Origin: Acinetobacter harbinensis
GTDB taxonomy: Bacteria; Pseudomonadota; Gammaproteobacteria; Pseudomonadales; Moraxellaceae
Length of the DNA: 34,831 bases
Assembly: GCF_000816495.1 (NCBI RefSeq)
Contig: NZ_JXBK01000001.1
Coordinates: 1,374,820 to 1,409,650 of the forward strand
Direction: 5' to 3'
Positions 32,353 to 34,831 of the stretch are shown here, piece by piece. Both the position numbers and the translations under genes were made by a program. The notes under the pieces are model-generated. The model did not search any database, had not been told where the DNA came from, and was given only the letters and a program-made list of their open reading frames with translations. Each line of letters starts with the position of its first letter. The stretch's first letter is position 1.

Positions 32353-34831
32353 TTAAGCCTGTAACGCATCTTTTAAAGCATAGATCTGTTGCAAGGCTTC
32401 ACGCGGTGATAAATTATCCACATCTAAGGCTCTTAATAAGTTCAGTGCTGGTGTGTCTTTTTCCACTTCCACAATACGTTCCACCACTTCAATACTGGGT
32501 TCATCGACAATACTGAATAAATCGTTTTGGACCACTTTATTCACTTGTCGCTGTTGCTGTTTTTCTAAAATCTTTAAGCGATTTTGCGCCTCTTTAATCA
32601 CGCTGGCAGGAATACCGGCCAATTTGGCCACTTGTAAACCATGACTCTGACTGGCAGGGCCTTGCTGAACTTTGTGTAACAGAATTAAGTTGCCATTGAG
32701 TTCTTTGGCGGTGACGTGATAGTTATCAATACCCGATTCTTTGGCCAATTCGGTCAATTCAAAATAATGGGTGGCAAATAAGCATAAGCATTTAATTCGT
32801 TTGCTCAGGTCAAGCACACAGGCCCACGCCAAAGACAGACCATCATAGGTGCTGGTTCCACGTCCGACCTCATCCATCAGCACCAAAGATTGATTGGTGG
32901 CATGATGCAAAATTTGTGAGGTTTCCGTCATTTCCACCATAAAGGTTGATTTGCCGGTGGATAAATCATCTGCTGAGCCAATGCGAGTAAAAACCCGATC
33001 AATCGGGCCTAAAATAGCGGCTTGTGCGGGCACATAACAGCCACAATAGGCCAATAAACTGATTAACGCAGTTTGACGCATAAAGGTTGATTTTCCGCCC
33101 ATGTTGGGGCCTGTCACAATGGCCATGCGGTGATTAAAATCTAAACTGGTGTCATTGGCAGTAAAGGGAGTTTTACTGAGCGCTTCCACCACCGGATGCC
33201 GACCTGCCACAATTTTAACGCCAATTTCTGGACTAAATTCAGGACGGCACCAATTGCGTAAGCGCGCTTGATGCGCAAAATTGGCCAATAAATCGAGCTG
33301 AGCAATTGCGCTGCTCATCATTTGTAAATTGCCAATATCCGCGCGTAATTCATCTAGTAGCATCTCAAACAGCATTTTTTCACGTGCCAGCGCTCTGGAT
33401 TCACTCGACAGGACTTTATCTTCAAAAGATTTGAGTTCTGGCGTGATATAGCGTTCTGCATTTTTTAAGGTTTGCCGGCGAATATAATGCTCAGGCGCAT
33501 GCTCAGCTTGGGCGCGCGTTAATTCGATATAGTAGCCACTGACGCGGTTATAACCAATTTTAAGGGTAGACACGCCAGTATTTTCACGCTCTTGGATTTC
33601 AAGATCAATCAAGAATTGACCGGCATGATCACGGATTTTGCGTAATTCATCCAGTTCGCTGTCAAAGCCTTCCGCAATGACGTTGCCATCACGCAGTAAT
33701 ACGGGCGGATGTTCAACCACTGCGGCCATTAAGCGTTGATACAGTGCTTTAAAATCCCCCAATTCATTATCCAGTTGCTCAATTAAGCCCGTTGGATGAT
33801 TGTGTATGATGGGCTGAATCGCGTGGCGTAATAAGGGAATTTGCGCACAAGCTTGGCGTAGTTGGACTAAATCACGCGGACGTGCGCTGCCTAAGGCAAT
33901 TCGGCTGAGCACCCGTTCAATATCGCTGATGTCTTTTAACACCAAACGCGTCGGCGCTTCATGGTAGCCTTTTAATATGCAGCTAATGGCATCTAAGCGG
34001 GCATCAAGTAATTTGGTGTCACGTAACGGTTGCATGATGGTGCGACTTAATAAGCGGCCACCCATTGCTGTTTGGCAATCATTAATCAATTGAAATAATG
34101 AGGTGCCATGATCAAACAACGGTTCAACCAATTCCAGATTACGCCGTGTGACCGGATCTAAGGCAATAAAGTCACTGCTTTGTTCCAATTGAATCGAGCG
34201 AATATGCGGTAATGCTGTTTTTTGCGTTTCTTTGGCATAGTGAATCAGCGCTGCAGCCGAGGCTTTGGCCAAAGGTAAATGATCAATGCCAAAGCCAGCA
34301 AGAGTGGACACTGCAAATTGATCGCATAAGGTTTTTTGCGCATTATTTAAGTTGAAATCGACATTCGGACGCTTGGTAACTGGACACTCCAGTTGCTTCT
34401 TAATTTGCTCAATAATATTTTGATCAATAATATCTTCATCAACCAAAATTTCACTTGGCATGAGCCGTGAAAGCTCAATCGCCAGTTGTTCTGGTTGAAA
34501 ATCTTGTTGTTGAACTTTAAAAATACCCGCGCTTAAATCCAGTAGCGCTATTCCAATTTGGTTTTGTTGTATGCACAGAGCGACCAAATTAGACGATTGA
34601 TGGCTGTTGAGTAAGGCATCATCCGTCAGTGTACCCGGCGTAATGATGCGTACCACACCACGTTCCACCGGCCCTTTACCCGTCACTTCACCCAGTTGCT
34701 CACAAATAACGACAGTTTCACCCTTTTTAACCAAGCGCGCTAAATATCCTTCAGCCGCGTGATAAGGCACACCTGCCATAGGAATCGGTTCGCCATTGGC
34801 TTTACCACGATGGGTCAGGCTAATGCCCAAT
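32353..34831 (-). CDS. mutS: DNA mismatch repair ATPase MutS (N-terminus off the window)
   Basis: MutS recognises mismatches and recruits MutL. The window holds about 826 residues, beginning within the N-terminal mismatch-binding domain ([19 protein letters not shown]) and running through the connector, lever and clamp domains to the ATPase. Walker A is [13 protein letters not shown], the signature [17 protein letters not shown], Walker [17 protein letters not shown], and [14 protein letters not shown] follows. Compared with E. coli MutS (853 residues), about 60 N-terminal residues, including the Phe-x-Glu mismatch wedge, lie beyond the right edge. The C-terminal end is complete and carries the helix-loop-helix tail. 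No frameshift is seen. Confidence 0.98.
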   Translation of the reverse strand, partial: LGISLTHRGKANGEPIPMAGVPYHAAEGYLARLVKKGETVVICEQLGEVTGKGPVERGVVRIITPGTLTDDALLNSHQSSNLVALCIQQNQIGIALLDLSAGIFKVQQQDFQPEQLAIELSRLMPSEILVDEDIIDQNIIEQIKKQLECPVTKRPNVDFNLNNAQKTLCDQFAVSTLAGFGIDHLPLAKASAAALIHYAKETQKTALPHIRSIQLEQSSDFIALDPVTRRNLELVEPLFDHGTSLFQLINDCQTAMGGRLLSRTIMQPLRDTKLLDARLDAISCILKGYHEAPTRLVLKDISDIERVLSRIALGSARPRDLVQLRQACAQIPLLRHAIQPIIHNHPTGLIEQLDNELGDFKALYQRLMAAVVEHPPVLLRDGNVIAEGFDSELDELRKIRDHAGQFLIDLEIQERENTGVSTLKIGYNRVSGYYIELTRAQAEHAPEHYIRRQTLKNAERYITPELKSFEDKVLSSESRALAREKMLFEMLLDELRADIGNLQMMSSAIAQLDLLANFAHQARLRNWCRPEFSPEIGVKIVAGRHPVVEALSKTPFTANDTSLDFNHRMAIVTGPNMGGKSTFMRQTALISLLAYCGCYVPAQAAILGPIDRVFTRIGSADDLSTGKSTFMVEMTETSQILHHATNQSLVLMDEVGRGTSTYDGLSLAWACVLDLSKRIKCLCLFATHYFELTELAKESGIDNYHVTAKELNGNLILLHKVQQGPASQSHGLQVAKLAGIPASVIKEAQNRLKILEKQQQRQVNKVVQNDLFSIVDEPSIEVVERIVEVEKDTPALNLLRALDVDNLSPREALQQIYALKDALQA

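Overview
The window is ordinary chromosome of a low-GC gammaproteobacterium, very probably Acinetobacter (Moraxellaceae). The reasons are MetK, transketolase, KdsD and MutS proteins of the Acinetobacter type, a mutS-fdxA neighbourhood, and several small proteins of the kind found in that genus. Genes face both ways in short transcription units, most of them closed by strong hairpin terminators. I see no prophage, insertion sequence, CRISPR array or integrase.

Layout. 1-216 is the end of an unrecognised gene. 284-2671 (minus) holds biotin synthase bioB and epoxyqueuosine reductase queG. 2695-4828 (plus) holds the NAD(P)HX repair enzyme, an acylphosphatase that appears broken by an in-frame stop, and a small membrane-anchored protein. 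These converge on ruvC (minus), which is divergent from an FxsA-like membrane protein. 6216-7966 holds a LysE/RhtB exporter, two small proteins (one a zinc-ribbon membrane protein) and a YdhR-like monooxygenase. metK and tkt diverge from a 935-base gap that contains an orphan terminator. A small conserved protein and a secreted YceI protein follow.

13665-22145 is the most accessory-looking part. It has a class I glutamine amidotransferase; an aldehyde dehydrogenase facing a GAF-domain regulator of unusual architecture across a repeat-bearing spacer; an alpha/beta hydrolase, a short-chain dehydrogenase, an iron-containing alcohol dehydrogenase, a carboxymuconolactone-decarboxylase-like protein and a UspA protein. 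An alcohol to aldehyde to acid oxidation module is a reasonable inference.

22492-24053 carries tRNA-Gly(GCC) and cysS. 24254-27675 is the LPS supply and transport operon kdsD-kdsC-lptC-lptA-lptB: Kdo precursor synthesis followed by the LPS export bridge and its ATPase. Then come an IMPACT/YigZ protein overlapping a hexapeptide acyltransferase, a tandem universal stress protein, an O-methyltransferase, an M15-type peptidase lipoprotein, ferredoxin fdxA, and mutS, which runs off the right edge.

The points most worth a second look are the interrupted acylphosphatase, the GAF/winged-helix regulator with helical-turn-spaced repeats in front of it, a DnaA-box-like palindrome near 30.08 kb, and signs of small RNAs in the metK-tkt gap and beside the tRNA. 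No clearly new multi-gene system was found.
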